A stretch of DNA of 64,000 bases, taken from the NCBI GenBank assembly GCA_946886475.1, contig CAMPIQ010000001.1, forward strand, positions 1-64,000. Direction: 5' to 3'. Source of the stretch: an uncultured Chitinophagales bacterium (lineage in GTDB: Bacteria; Bacteroidota; Bacteroidia; Chitinophagales; Chitinophagaceae). Shown here one piece after another: positions 34,289-42,076 of this stretch (positions are counted from its first letter, which is position 1; every line of letters begins with the position of its first letter). The notes under the pieces are model-generated. The model ran no database searches. It saw only the letters and a program-made list of their open reading frames with translations, and was not told where the DNA came from. Both the position numbers and the translations under genes were made by a program.

Positions 34289-34296
34289 CAAACTTA
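34289..34296 (-). promoter_or_regulatory. -7 box (TAAGTTTG) of prmC, 4 nt before the ATG
   Basis: This is an exact TAnnTTTG match on the minus strand, followed by GCCT and then the ATG at 34284. It predicts a leaderless prmC mRNA. Confidence 0.6.
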
Positions 34297-34308
34297 AACC
34301 ATGTTGGT

Positions 34309-34316
34309 TATTTTTG
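34309..34316 (+). promoter_or_regulatory. -7 box (TATTTTTG) of ribD
   Basis: This is an exact TAnnTTTG match, 10 bases before the ATG at 34327. Together with the prmC box it makes a compact 42-base divergent promoter region. Confidence 0.55.
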
Positions 34317-34326
34317 AGCCCTGCTG

Positions 34327-35409
34327 ATGGAATTGAATAACCACCTGAAATACATGCAACGTTGCCTGCAGCTGGCTACTCTGGGAAATGGTTATGTGGC
34401 TCCCAATCCAATGGTTGGGTCTGTGCTGGTTCATAATGACAGGATCATTGGAGAAGGTTACCACAGGGAATTTGGTAAAGCCCATGCCGAGGTCAATTGC
34501 CTGGATTCCGTTAAACAGGAAGACCTTCATCTGGTTGAACAATCTGTTTTATATGTTTCTCTTGAACCCTGTTCTCATTTCGGTAAAACGCCGCCTTGCG
34601 CCGATATGATCATTAAAAGAAAGATAAAGCAGGTGGTGATAGGAACCAGGGATCCGTTTCCGGAGGTGAATGGCGGGGGCGTTGAAAAATTATTACAGGC
34701 CGGAGTAAATGTGATACAGGGCGTAATGGAAGAAGAATGCAGAAAACTGAATGATCGTTTTTTTATTTTTCATACAAGGAAAAGGCCTTTTGTTCTTTTG
34801 AAATGGGCACAGACAAATGACGGTAAAATAGCTGGTGAGAACAGCCGCAGGTTAAAGATCTCAAATGATTTCAGTAACAGGATGGTTCATAAATGGAGAA
34901 GTGAGGAGATGGGGATCATGACAGGAACGAATACCGCATTGATCGATGACCCGCAGCTGAATACCAGGTTATGGCCCGGAAAGGATCCTGTAAGGTTTAT
35001 TCCGGATCTTCATTTGCGGTTGCCGCACCATCTTAATCTGTTTACAAAAGGTCAAGCAACTATTGTATTTAATCTTCACCAACATACCATTCATTCCGGT
35101 TCCATTCATGAACAGAGCAGTAAAGGTGTTTATTATTACCAGGTATCAGAAGATGCCAGTTTGGTTCACCAGGTTTTAAATGCTTTATACCAGTTAAACA
35201 TCAATTCCGTATTGATAGAAGGAGGGAATCAGCTTCTTCAAAGCTTTATTGATGAAGGTGCCTGGGATGAGGCCAGAGTCATCACCAATAAAAAAATGAG
35301 CGCACATGAGGGTCTGGCGGCACCTGCTTTGAAAAATGAAGATCTTATCAGCGTTCTATATTTATCCAATGATGTAATCCGCAGCTATAAAAACACAATT
35401 CACTATTAA
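34327..35409 (+). CDS. ribD: Bifunctional riboflavin deaminase/reductase
   Basis: It catalyses the second and third steps of riboflavin synthesis. The 360-residue protein has the zinc deaminase domain at the N-terminus (GKAHAEVNCLD with His and catalytic Glu; SLEPCSHFGKTPPCADMI with the two Cys ligands) and the NADPH-dependent reductase domain at the C-terminus (KWAQTNDGKIAGENSRRLKIS, MTGTNTALIDDPQLNTR, VLIEGGNQLLQSF). No riboflavin riboswitch is seen in the 42-base upstream region. The stop codon overlaps the start of the YigZ gene by one base. Confidence 0.95.
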   Translation: MELNNHLKYMQRCLQLATLGNGYVAPNPMVGSVLVHNDRIIGEGYHREFGKAHAEVNCLDSVKQEDLHLVEQSVLYVSLEPCSHFGKTPPCADMIIKRKIKQVVIGTRDPFPEVNGGGVEKLLQAGVNVIQGVMEEECRKLNDRFFIFHTRKRPFVLLKWAQTNDGKIAGENSRRLKISNDFSNRMVHKWRSEEMGIMTGTNTALIDDPQLNTRLWPGKDPVRFIPDLHLRLPHHLNLFTKGQATIVFNLHQHTIHSGSIHEQSSKGVYYYQVSEDASLVHQVLNALYQLNINSVLIEGGNQLLQSFIDEGAWDEARVITNKKMSAHEGLAAPALKNEDLISVLYLSNDVIRSYKNTIHY

Positions 35410-36002
35410 TGGATCATTATTATACCATTGAAAAACCTGCATCTGCAGAATATAAGGACAGGGGGAGCAGGTTTCTGGCTTTTGTCTATCCCGTACAATC
35501 CATAGAAGAATTTAAAAAGTATCTCAAAGCCCTTAAAGAAGAACATCCCAAAGCGGTACATCATTGCTTTGCCTACCGCCTTGGTACGGATAAAAATAAT
35601 TATCGTTCAAGCGATGATGGCGAGCCTTCCGGTTCTGCCGGTAAACCCATACTTGGGCAAATTGACAGCAAAGAACTTTCTAATGTTGCCGTGATCGTTG
35701 TCCGCTACTTCGGAGGCACCTTACTGGGCGTGCCCGGACTTATCCAGGCGTATAAAACAAGTACTTCTCTTGCGTTGCAGTTAACGCCCAGGATCCAAAA
35801 ACCTGTTTTGGTAAACTATGAATTGAATTTTGATTACACCATCATGAACGATATCATGATGGTGGTGAAAAGATTCGGTTGTATCATTATTGAAAATGAA
35901 TCACAGCTTTTTTGCAGGATGATCATTGGAATACCAAAAGCAGTTCATGATCTCTGTGTAGCCAAGCTAAAAGATATGCCGGTTGAGGTAAGGATTTGCT
36001 GA
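35409..36002 (+). CDS. YigZ/IMPACT-family protein
   Basis: This is a small cytoplasmic protein of 197 residues in the UPF0029/YigZ family, related to eukaryotic IMPACT. The N-terminal domain has the signature FLAFVYPVQSIEEFKKYL, HHCFAYRLG, SSDDGEPSGSAGKPIL and VIVVRYFGGTLLGVPGLIQAY, and the C-terminal ~60 residues form the small alpha/beta domain of DUF1949 type. The molecular role is uncertain in bacteria. Its ATG uses the last base of the ribD TAA, so translation is probably coupled to ribD. Confidence 0.92.
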   Translation: MDHYYTIEKPASAEYKDRGSRFLAFVYPVQSIEEFKKYLKALKEEHPKAVHHCFAYRLGTDKNNYRSSDDGEPSGSAGKPILGQIDSKELSNVAVIVVRYFGGTLLGVPGLIQAYKTSTSLALQLTPRIQKPVLVNYELNFDYTIMNDIMMVVKRFGCIIIENESQLFCRMIIGIPKAVHDLCVAKLKDMPVEVRIC

Positions 36003-36059
36003 CCTGCTTTGTGTTAGCAAAACAACAGGATAAACTTAATGAGTTGAACAGTTAACAGG

Positions 36060-36521
36060 TCAGGCTTCTTCAATATCCTTTACTATGATCTTAGTCATCT
36101 TCATCATGGCTGCCATCACTCTTTTTCTTTTTTCAGGATCCTGGTCCTTCATTAATCGGGGCAGCACTTTAGGAACTATCTGCCAGGAAATTCCGAATTT
36201 ATCTTTCAGCCACCCGCATTGTGATTTATTTCCACCTTCTGAAAGTTTTTCCCAGAAATGATCTACTTCTTCCTGTCCATCACAGTCAACAAGAAATGAA
36301 ATGGCTTCCGTGAATTTAAACGCCGGTCCCGCATCAAAGGCATAGAACAGTTCTCCATCCAGTTCAAATTCTCCTGTCATCACCTGGTTGGGAGGAAAGG
36401 GACTGCTTTCATCCCAGTAAGATATTTTTATGATCTTTGAATTTTTGAAGATTGAGGTGTAAAAATGTATGGCTTCTTCCGCACGTCCATCAAACCATAG
36501 AAAGGGAGTGATCTTTTGCAT
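36060..36521 (-). CDS. VOC-superfamily PhnB-like protein
   Basis: This 153-residue protein has the glyoxalase/VOC fold. The N-terminus (KITPFLWFDGRAEEAIHFYTSIF), the middle EFELDGELFYAFDAGP and the segment CGWLKDKFGISWQIVPKVLP are typical of the group often labelled 3-demethylubiquinone-9 3-methyltransferase-like or PhnB-like. That name is misleading: no methyltransferase chemistry is implied. The true activity is unknown. It is transcribed alone, with a -7 box 14 bases before the ATG, and is convergent with the YigZ gene. Confidence 0.85.
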   Translation of the reverse strand: MQKITPFLWFDGRAEEAIHFYTSIFKNSKIIKISYWDESSPFPPNQVMTGEFELDGELFYAFDAGPAFKFTEAISFLVDCDGQEEVDHFWEKLSEGGNKSQCGWLKDKFGISWQIVPKVLPRLMKDQDPEKRKRVMAAMMKMTKIIVKDIEEA

Positions 36522-36535
36522 ATGATTAATTTATA

Positions 36536-36543
36536 CAAAAATA
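36536..36543 (-). promoter_or_regulatory. -7 box (TATTTTTG) of the VOC gene
   Basis: This is an exact TAnnTTTG match on the minus strand, 14 bases before the ATG at 36521. Confidence 0.5.
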
Positions 36544-36609
36544 AACACAGGCCATGGGTTATAAAGGGTGTATAAGCGGCAGTTTGAAGGGCGAATTGCG
36601 CCAATTTTT

Positions 36610-37038
36610 TTAAAGGATCTCCCATTCTTCTATAGGCCCTTCCACCAGATAGAACATGGGATGCACTTCGATTGTTGAAATGGTGTTGAACTGGCTTAAA
36701 CGAACAGCATCTCTTTCTTTTAGTTTGTTCTTTAGATGCCTTGCTTCGAAATCCACCTGACCTTTTGTAACAGGCATGGTACATTGATTACAATTCCAGT
36801 TAAGTTTTTCATGATCAAACCTGTAGCTTCTTAACGTTGCCTCTTCATGGATCTTGCACAGGTAATAATTGATGGCATGTACAGGTTCCGCGTGATCCTT
36901 AAATCTTTTTAACTGCGGATGATTTTTATAGCCCTTTGTTTTGCCTTCAAGTACATGTTTAGCTAAAAGCGCTTCCCTCCATAAGGCAACAATTCCTTTG
37001 GTATCCAGGTATTTTGGATGTAATGACCAGAGCCGCAT
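36610..37038 (-). CDS. Pyrimidine-dimer DNA glycosylase-like protein
   Basis: This 142-residue protein matches the Pyr_excise family (distant relatives of T4 endonuclease V) by its start MRLWSLHPKYLDTKGIVALWREALLAKHVL and by KNHPQLKRFKDHAEP. In T4 endonuclease V the catalytic residues are the N-terminal Thr and Glu23. Here the corresponding Glu may be in ALWREALLA near residue 22, while residue 2 is Arg, so direct equivalence is doubtful. A C-x2-C pair (WNCNQCTMP) is present. It starts just after the icd terminator, on the same strand. Confidence 0.75.
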   Translation of the reverse strand: MRLWSLHPKYLDTKGIVALWREALLAKHVLEGKTKGYKNHPQLKRFKDHAEPVHAINYYLCKIHEEATLRSYRFDHEKLNWNCNQCTMPVTKGQVDFEARHLKNKLKERDAVRLSQFNTISTIEVHPMFYLVEGPIEEWEIL

Positions 37039-37043
37039 AGTTA

Positions 37044-37071
37044 TAAAAAAAGAGCCCTGTAAATCCAGGGC
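37044..37071 (-). terminator. Intrinsic terminator after icd
   Basis: On the minus strand GCCCTG (37071-37066) pairs with CAGGGC (37059-37054) around a 6-base loop, followed by TCTTTTTTT. It ends icd transcription only about 6 bases before the next gene starts. Confidence 0.85.
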
Positions 37072-37080
37072 GCTTTTATT

Positions 37081-38313
37081 TTATTTATTCATTTTCTTTT
37101 TCAGATTTTCGTCTATCGCATCAAGAAATTCTTCCGTGTATAAATAATCCTTTCCATGTTCTGCTTTAGCCTTGATGGTGAGGGCCAGGTCTTTTGTCAT
37201 TTTACCACTTTCAACCGTTTCAATACACACCGCTTCAAGTGCTTGGCAAAAATCAATCAGTTGCTGGTTGTTATCAAGTTTTCCGCGGAAAGCCAATCCT
37301 CTTGTCCAGGCAAATATGGAAGCAATGGGATTAGTTGATGTAGGATTGCCTTTCTGATGTTCGCGGTAATGACGTGTAACCGTGCCATGTGCTGCCTCGG
37401 CTTCCATGGTCTTTCCATCGGGCGTAACCAGTACTGAGGTCATTAAACCAAGTGATCCAAAACCCTGGGCTACCGAATCGCTTTGTACATCACCATCATA
37501 ATTTTTACAGGCCCATACAAAGCCGCCATTCCATTTCATAGCGGAGGCCACCATATCATCGATCAGCCGGTGTTCATAAGTAATGCCTGCATTTTTGAAA
37601 AGATCTTTGAATTCGGCATCAAAAATTTCCTGGAAAATATCTTTGAAGCGGCCATCGTATTTCTTAAGGATGGTATTTTTTGTACTCATATATAACGGCC
37701 ATCCTTTCTGTAAGGCCATATTCATACAGCTTCTGGCAAAGCCACGTATACTTTCATCCGTATTATACATAGCAAGGGCAACACCACCTTCACCTGTATA
37801 CTGGTATACCTCATGTTGTTGCTTTTCTCCATTTTCGCCTTCGAAAGTGATCGTAAGCTTACCTTTTCCTTTTACCACAAAATCTGTGGCTTTGTACTGA
37901 TCTCCAAATGCATGACGGCCTACTACAATAGGGCGGTCCCATGTGGTTACCAGGCGCGGAACGTTTTTAATTACGATAGGTTCACGAAACACCGTACCAT
38001 CCAGGATATTTCTGATGGTTCCGTTAGGACTCTTCCACATTTGTTTCAGGTTGAATTCTTTAACCCGGTCCTCATCTGGTGTAATGGTTGCGCATTTGAT
38101 TCCCACACCATATTGCCTGATGGCATTTGCCGCATCAATAGTTACCTGGTCATTTGTCTGATCGCGGTACTCCACACCCAGATCAAAATATTTGATGTCC
38201 ACATCAAGGTAGGGCAGGATCAGTTTATCTTTTATGAATTTCCAAATAATCCTGGTCATTTCATCGCCATCCAGTTCCACCACAGGATTGGCTACTTTAA
38301 TCTTTTGTGCCAT
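37081..38313 (-). CDS. icd: NADP-dependent isocitrate dehydrogenase
   Basis: This TCA-cycle enzyme makes 2-oxoglutarate and NADPH. The 410-residue protein is of the dimeric type shared with eukaryotes: [26 protein letters not shown] at the N-terminus, the [19 protein letters not shown] substrate loop (phosphorylatable Ser region), [21 protein letters not shown]-like [12 protein letters not shown] metal site and [16 protein letters not shown] cofactor site. The C-terminus ends ENLKKKMNK. It has its own promoter box 40 bases upstream and a strong terminator. Confidence 0.97.
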   Translation of the reverse strand: MAQKIKVANPVVELDGDEMTRIIWKFIKDKLILPYLDVDIKYFDLGVEYRDQTNDQVTIDAANAIRQYGVGIKCATITPDEDRVKEFNLKQMWKSPNGTIRNILDGTVFREPIVIKNVPRLVTTWDRPIVVGRHAFGDQYKATDFVVKGKGKLTITFEGENGEKQQHEVYQYTGEGGVALAMYNTDESIRGFARSCMNMALQKGWPLYMSTKNTILKKYDGRFKDIFQEIFDAEFKDLFKNAGITYEHRLIDDMVASAMKWNGGFVWACKNYDGDVQSDSVAQGFGSLGLMTSVLVTPDGKTMEAEAAHGTVTRHYREHQKGNPTSTNPIASIFAWTRGLAFRGKLDNNQQLIDFCQALEAVCIETVESGKMTKDLALTIKAKAEHGKDYLYTEEFLDAIDENLKKKMNK

Positions 38314-38353
38314 TGAGTTGCAGTTTGTTTATTAATCCCGGAGATTCGGGACG

Positions 38354-38361
38354 CAAAACTA
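38354..38361 (-). promoter_or_regulatory. -7 box (TAGTTTTG) of icd
   Basis: This is an exact TAnnTTTG match on the minus strand, 40 bases before the ATG at 38313, giving a conventional leader. Confidence 0.55.
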
Positions 38362-38425
38362 AGGTTTTATCAATACCGGAATTAGTACAATCTTTGTAAA
38401 GAGTTTATACATATAAACCTTATTA

Positions 38426-39025
38426 ATGGACAGTTACCGCCCTTTTTTTCAATTCCTTCACAAATTCATTGACCTTAGTGAGGCTGAATTTGAAGAAATG
38501 ATCAGGCCATATATTATACTCAGGCATTTCAAAAAAAAACAGGCGATCACTTCATCGGGCGCAACCGAAGATTACCTGAATTTTATTACGAAAGGACTTG
38601 CCAGGAAATATTATAAAAAAGGGAAGGAAGAGATCAATACACAAATTTCAACCGAAGGCCATATCATACATGCACAGGAGTCTTTTCACAGCCGTAATAT
38701 TTCCGAATACGATGTAGAGGCCATTGAGCCTACAACAGTTGTTTCCATAACTTACGAAAATCTTGAAAAGCTTTATCTGAGCAGTCATAAAATGGAACGG
38801 CTGGGAAGACTGGTGATCACATTTACAATGATCATTAAAGACCGTTGGCAGATGAATATGATCAAGCTTACTCCAAGGGAAAGATTTTTAGATTTTGTAC
38901 ACCGGAACCCCGAACTGCTTCAAAGAGTGCCACAAAAATTCCTTGCTTCCTATTTGAACATCCAACCGGAAACATTCAGCCGATTCAAACATATGCTCAA
39001 AGGGAAGTCGCAGGGTCAGAACTGA
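38426..39025 (+). CDS. Crp/Fnr-type transcription regulator
   Basis: This 199-residue protein has an N-terminal cyclic-nucleotide-binding-type barrel (about 25-120, LRHFKKKQAITSSGATEDYLNFITKGLAR) and a C-terminal HTH (LTPRERFLDFVHRNPELLQRVPQKFLASYLNIQPETFSRFKHML). The phosphate-binding cassette motif of true CRP is not evident, so cAMP binding is unlikely. The sequence belongs to the large Bacteroidota group of Crp/Fnr-like regulators of unknown signal. It is divergent from icd. A near-match -7 box (AATCTTTG) lies about 32 bases upstream. Confidence 0.85.
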   Translation: MDSYRPFFQFLHKFIDLSEAEFEEMIRPYIILRHFKKKQAITSSGATEDYLNFITKGLARKYYKKGKEEINTQISTEGHIIHAQESFHSRNISEYDVEAIEPTTVVSITYENLEKLYLSSHKMERLGRLVITFTMIIKDRWQMNMIKLTPRERFLDFVHRNPELLQRVPQKFLASYLNIQPETFSRFKHMLKGKSQGQN

Positions 39026-39278
39026 TGAGTATAGATGTATTCTGCATCAGGGCCAGCCACCAATTCTGAATGAGGATGGTTGAAATGAGTCATTGAAATA
39101 ATTAAGCTGCTGAAAGCATATTCATTTCTAGTGATGCAGCTATTGCACTGGCAGGCGCACCATTATTTGCTTCCACATTAATTAATCCACATGGTCAGCT
39201 TCAGGCAATGATGCCCGACTCCGCTGCGGGCATAAAATTTGTTCTTTTCCATTATACTTATAACACAAAATAAATCAT

Positions 39279-40382
39279 ATGAACCGGACATTAGTAGACA
39301 GGAGGGAGGCAACAGCTACAAAAGAGATCAGTTTAGGTAGTAATGCCTGGGTAGTGGCACCAGGAGTGTGGAGATTAAAAGACATTTTCGTTAACGTATA
39401 TATTATTCAGGACCGGGAGTCAACAGGATGGGTAATGGTAGACGCCGGTTTAAAATCAACAGCTGGAAAGATCAGGAATCTGGTTGCTGAATTATTTGGA
39501 AATGGAAGTAAGCCCAGGGCAATCATTATGACACATGCGCATTTTGATCACCGGGGTTCTTTAATTGAAATGGCAGAGGAATGGGGCGTTCCGGTTTACT
39601 GCCATCATAAGGAAAAGCCATATCTCACCGGTCAGTCGTCTTATCCACCTGCTGACCCTTCTGTGGGTGGTGGTATGATGGCCCTGATGTCTTTTGCCTA
39701 CCCTAAGGGTCCAATCAATGCAGAAGTATATTTAGCAGAATTACCACAGGATGGAAGTATCAAAGAACTTGAAGACTGGAAGTGGATCCATACACCAGGT
39801 CATACGCCCGGACACATTAGCTTGTTCCGTGAAAAGGACGGAGTTATGATTGCAGGTGATGCATTTGTTACTACCATGCAGGAGTCACTGATTGCGGTAG
39901 CTTCACAAAAGAAATATGTTTGCGGACCTCCGAAATATTTTACGCCGGACTGGGGTTCAGCAGCCCGTTCAGTTAAAACACTTGCATCAATGGAACCCAA
40001 TGTAATAGCCACCGGCCATGGTCAGTCCATGTATGGTGACAAGGCCAGGAAGGACCTGCACAAACTTGCCAGGGATTTCTGGAAGCGTGGTATGCCCGCT
40101 GCAGGAAGGTATGTAAAAGATGCAGCGGAATTTGATGAAGATGGCGTGCCCACTTATATACCAAAGAGTAAGGGTACCATGTGGAAAAAATTAGCTGTTG
40201 CTGCAGCACTGTTTGCAATTGGATACCTGATCACAAGAGAAAAAAAGAAATCAAAAGGCTTTCAGAAATTATTGGCAGGCAGGCTTGGCACCACTTTGAA
40301 ACTGAGTTCACTTGGTGCGCTGGGAGCCTCAGCTCCCGCATCGGCTGCGTTGCCTGGTATTCCGTTGATACCGATGATTTAA
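39279..40382 (+). CDS. Metallo-beta-lactamase-fold hydrolase with a C-terminal hydrophobic segment
   Basis: This is a metallohydrolase of 367 residues. The zinc-site motifs are complete: THAHFDHRGS (H-x-H-x-D-H), TPGHTPGHI, and AGDAF, with a late His in ATGHGQS. The fold is of the YflN/YcbL type. Unusually, after the catalytic domain a hydrophobic segment (WKKLAVAAALFAIGYLI, about 305-321) precedes a Lys-rich stretch and an Ala/Pro/Leu-rich tail. This suggests a tail-anchored or membrane-associated form. The ATG at 39279 is AT-rich upstream with no good promoter box. The substrate is unknown. Confidence 0.87.
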   Translation: MNRTLVDRREATATKEISLGSNAWVVAPGVWRLKDIFVNVYIIQDRESTGWVMVDAGLKSTAGKIRNLVAELFGNGSKPRAIIMTHAHFDHRGSLIEMAEEWGVPVYCHHKEKPYLTGQSSYPPADPSVGGGMMALMSFAYPKGPINAEVYLAELPQDGSIKELEDWKWIHTPGHTPGHISLFREKDGVMIAGDAFVTTMQESLIAVASQKKYVCGPPKYFTPDWGSAARSVKTLASMEPNVIATGHGQSMYGDKARKDLHKLARDFWKRGMPAAGRYVKDAAEFDEDGVPTYIPKSKGTMWKKLAVAAALFAIGYLITREKKKSKGFQKLLAGRLGTTLKLSSLGALGASAPASAALPGIPLIPMI

Positions 40383-40403
40383 AAGTCAAATTCAAAAGTC
40401 AAG
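40382..40403 (+). repeat. Degenerate heptamer repeat (AAGTCAA type)
   Basis: Units resembling AAGTCAA, ATTCAAA and AGTCAAG occur directly after the metallo-beta-lactamase stop. Inverted units (TTTTGAC) lie at about 40416-40422 and 40444-40450, near the pdxJ stop. The period is again 7. Confidence 0.45.
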
Positions 40404-40451
40404 ATCGATTTTACATTTTGACACTTACTCGTCAGTGCATGCTTTTGACTT

Positions 40452-41168
40452 TCATGCCAACTGCCTCTTATATAGCTGTATGGCATTTTCAAATCCCAGG
40501 TAAATGGCATCGCAGATCAGCGCATGTCCAATGCTTACTTCATCAAGCCATGGAATATTTTGTTTAAAATGTTTCAGGTTATGGAGATCGAGATCGTGAC
40601 CTGCATTGAGACCAAGACCCAGTTGCCTGGCAGTTTTTGCTGCTTCAACATATGGTTTAACGGCCTGTTGATTGCCCGTTGCAAACAAACGTGCATATGC
40701 TTCTGTATATAATTCTATCCGGTCCGTACCTGTTTTAAAAGCTCCTTCAACCATTTCAACTATGGGATCAACAAAAATGGAAACCCTTATGCCTGCTTTT
40801 TGAAACACCGGAATGATCTCTTTGAGGTAGCCGGCATTTTTAATGGTATCCCAACCATGATCGGAGGTGATCTGGCCCAGTTCATCAGGAACCAGTGTAA
40901 CCTGCTGTGGTTGTACTTCAAGAACAAGGTCTATAAATTTTTGTTCACGGCAGTTGCCTTCAATGTTATATTCTGTTCTTATCACCTTTTTTATTTCCCT
41001 TACATCCTGATAACGGATATGCCTTTCATCCGGGCGGGGATGAACAGTTATTCCATCAGCGCCAAAACGCTGCGCATCTATGGCAGATCTAACCACATCA
41101 GGGTTATTTCCACCCCTGCTGTTACGAAGTGTTGCCAGTTTATTGATATTGACAGAAAGATGGGTCAT
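40452..41168 (-). CDS. pdxJ: Pyridoxine 5'-phosphate synthase
   Basis: It condenses 1-deoxyxylulose-5-phosphate with an aminoacetone phosphate to make pyridoxine phosphate. The 238-residue protein shows the family start LSVNINKLATLRNSRGGNNPDVVRSAI, the HPRPDERHI active-site loop, QVTLVPDELGQITSDHGWD, and the late GLNAGHDLDLHNL and SIGHALICDAIYLG. It is complete and typical. The ATG at 41168 follows a -7 box by just 4 bases. It is convergent with the metallo-beta-lactamase gene, with a short inverted-repeat-like spacer. Confidence 0.96.
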   Translation of the reverse strand: MTHLSVNINKLATLRNSRGGNNPDVVRSAIDAQRFGADGITVHPRPDERHIRYQDVREIKKVIRTEYNIEGNCREQKFIDLVLEVQPQQVTLVPDELGQITSDHGWDTIKNAGYLKEIIPVFQKAGIRVSIFVDPIVEMVEGAFKTGTDRIELYTEAYARLFATGNQQAVKPYVEAAKTARQLGLGLNAGHDLDLHNLKHFKQNIPWLDEVSIGHALICDAIYLGFENAIQLYKRQLA

Positions 41169-41172
41169 GATG

Positions 41173-41180
41173 CAAAGGTA
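41173..41180 (-). promoter_or_regulatory. -7 box (TACCTTTG) of pdxJ, 4 nt before the ATG
   Basis: This is an exact TAnnTTTG match on the minus strand, followed by CATC and the ATG at 41168. It predicts a leaderless mRNA. Confidence 0.6.
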
Positions 41181-41198
41181 AGCTGGCTTAAAATTATT

Positions 41199-41660
41199 TT
41201 ATCTCAGGGCTTCAAAACCATACTTCACCGCATTCCAGAATGCATCAAGGGCAATGATGCGGGGCTTAAAAAAAGATATCAGGGATGGCCAGTCTTCTTT
41301 TTTCATGATACTGGTATGTTCAAGTTCCCTGTATATCCTGCTTAAACTTTTTCCATGTTCATCTTTAGCATGTAACTGCCAGGTCCATTCCTCACCCTGG
41401 CTCTGATTTAAAAGATTTTTGAATTGAAGGAATTGTTCAAAGTAGAGGTGGCGGATGTCTTCATCCTTATGCGTAAGTTCGATTGAAATAACTGCTTTTT
41501 TATTGTCGGCATGGAGGCGGAAGTAAATATCTTTTTCTCCTGTTTTATAATTTACCCAGTTTACTTTTTCGCCTTCTGAAGAAAGGACAGGTAACATATA
41601 CTGACCAAAAACCGTCCAGAATTCTTTTTTTAACAATACCGTTTCCTGTTTTGAGAACAT
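41199..41660 (-). CDS. DUF4268-containing protein
   Basis: This 153-residue protein starts at ATG 41660; the longer open frame to 41735 adds a Phe-rich lead that looks non-coding. The domain is recognisable by KKEFWTVFGQYM, VNWVNYKTGEKDIYFRLHADNKKAVISIEL and the end FWNAVKYGFEALR. DUF4268 is found alone, as here, or at the C-terminus of larger nuclease-like proteins, and the fold is related to restriction-endonuclease-like domains in some descriptions. No function is known for the stand-alone form. pdxJ lies 30 bases downstream and has its own promoter. Confidence 0.78.
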   Translation of the reverse strand: MFSKQETVLLKKEFWTVFGQYMLPVLSSEGEKVNWVNYKTGEKDIYFRLHADNKKAVISIELTHKDEDIRHLYFEQFLQFKNLLNQSQGEEWTWQLHAKDEHGKSLSRIYRELEHTSIMKKEDWPSLISFFKPRIIALDAFWNAVKYGFEALR

Positions 41661-41840
41661 GCAATAAAATTGAAAGACGAAGATCGTTTTAAAATAAAAT
41701 AAACTGCATAAGGTGCGGTGGGGCGGGGCTTCCACAATAAAAGCGGCCCCTGGCCTGCATTTTAGGTCATTTTAGGGGTGATAGAATTTATGGCACACTA
41801 TTCTCAATATAGTAGGTATAAATTATTAAACTGATTATAT

Positions 41841-41984
41841 ATGAAACAAGTGTTGCAAAGATTACTGGTGGCTAACGATGATAACAGAGAGAAATTTCAT
41901 CTGAGTACAACTATATTTATGATATTACTATTCCTTACATTCTGGGGTGTAAGTTTTTATGTGCTGGTGAATAGCCTTGCCTGA
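41841..41984 (+). CDS. 47-residue single-span membrane protein
   Basis: This small ORF encodes 47 residues, starting MKQVLQRLLVANDDNREKF, with one hydrophobic span (TTIFMILLFLTFWGVSFYVLV) and the end NSLA. It is followed 23 bases later by a strong intrinsic terminator on the same strand, so it is a complete transcription unit between DUF4268 and the GNAT gene. Its layout and several residues are shared with a second micro-ORF at 51995-52123 on the minus strand (M-K at the start, R-L-L, a shared Asn, a C-terminal N-S-x-A). I do not know the family. Confidence 0.72.
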   Translation: MKQVLQRLLVANDDNREKFHLSTTIFMILLFLTFWGVSFYVLVNSLA

Positions 41985-42007
41985 TAAATATTGTTCAATA
42001 ACATTTT

Positions 42008-42035
42008 AAGCCTTGTTTTACGCAAGGCTTTTTTT
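42008..42035 (+). terminator. Intrinsic terminator after the 47-residue gene
   Basis: AAGCCTTG (42008-42015) pairs perfectly with CAAGGCTT (42023-42030) around a 7-base loop and is followed by T5. Confidence 0.88.
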
Positions 42036-42076
42036 ATAAGCTTCGCAGATGGGCTTGTGGTATTTATCTTTATAGG

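Noticed and set aside
34285..34326. Riboflavin (FMN) riboswitch upstream of ribD
   Set aside because: Only 42 bases separate the two divergent starts and they are occupied by promoter boxes; no RFN element fits.
37813..38316. 167-residue plus-strand frame inside icd
   Set aside because: Antisense to the conserved N-terminal half of isocitrate dehydrogenase; no motifs.
39211..39233. Hairpin ATGCCCG/CGGGCAT between the Crp-like and metallo-beta-lactamase genes
   Set aside because: The stem is good but no T-tract follows on either strand, so it is not supported as a terminator; its role is unclear.
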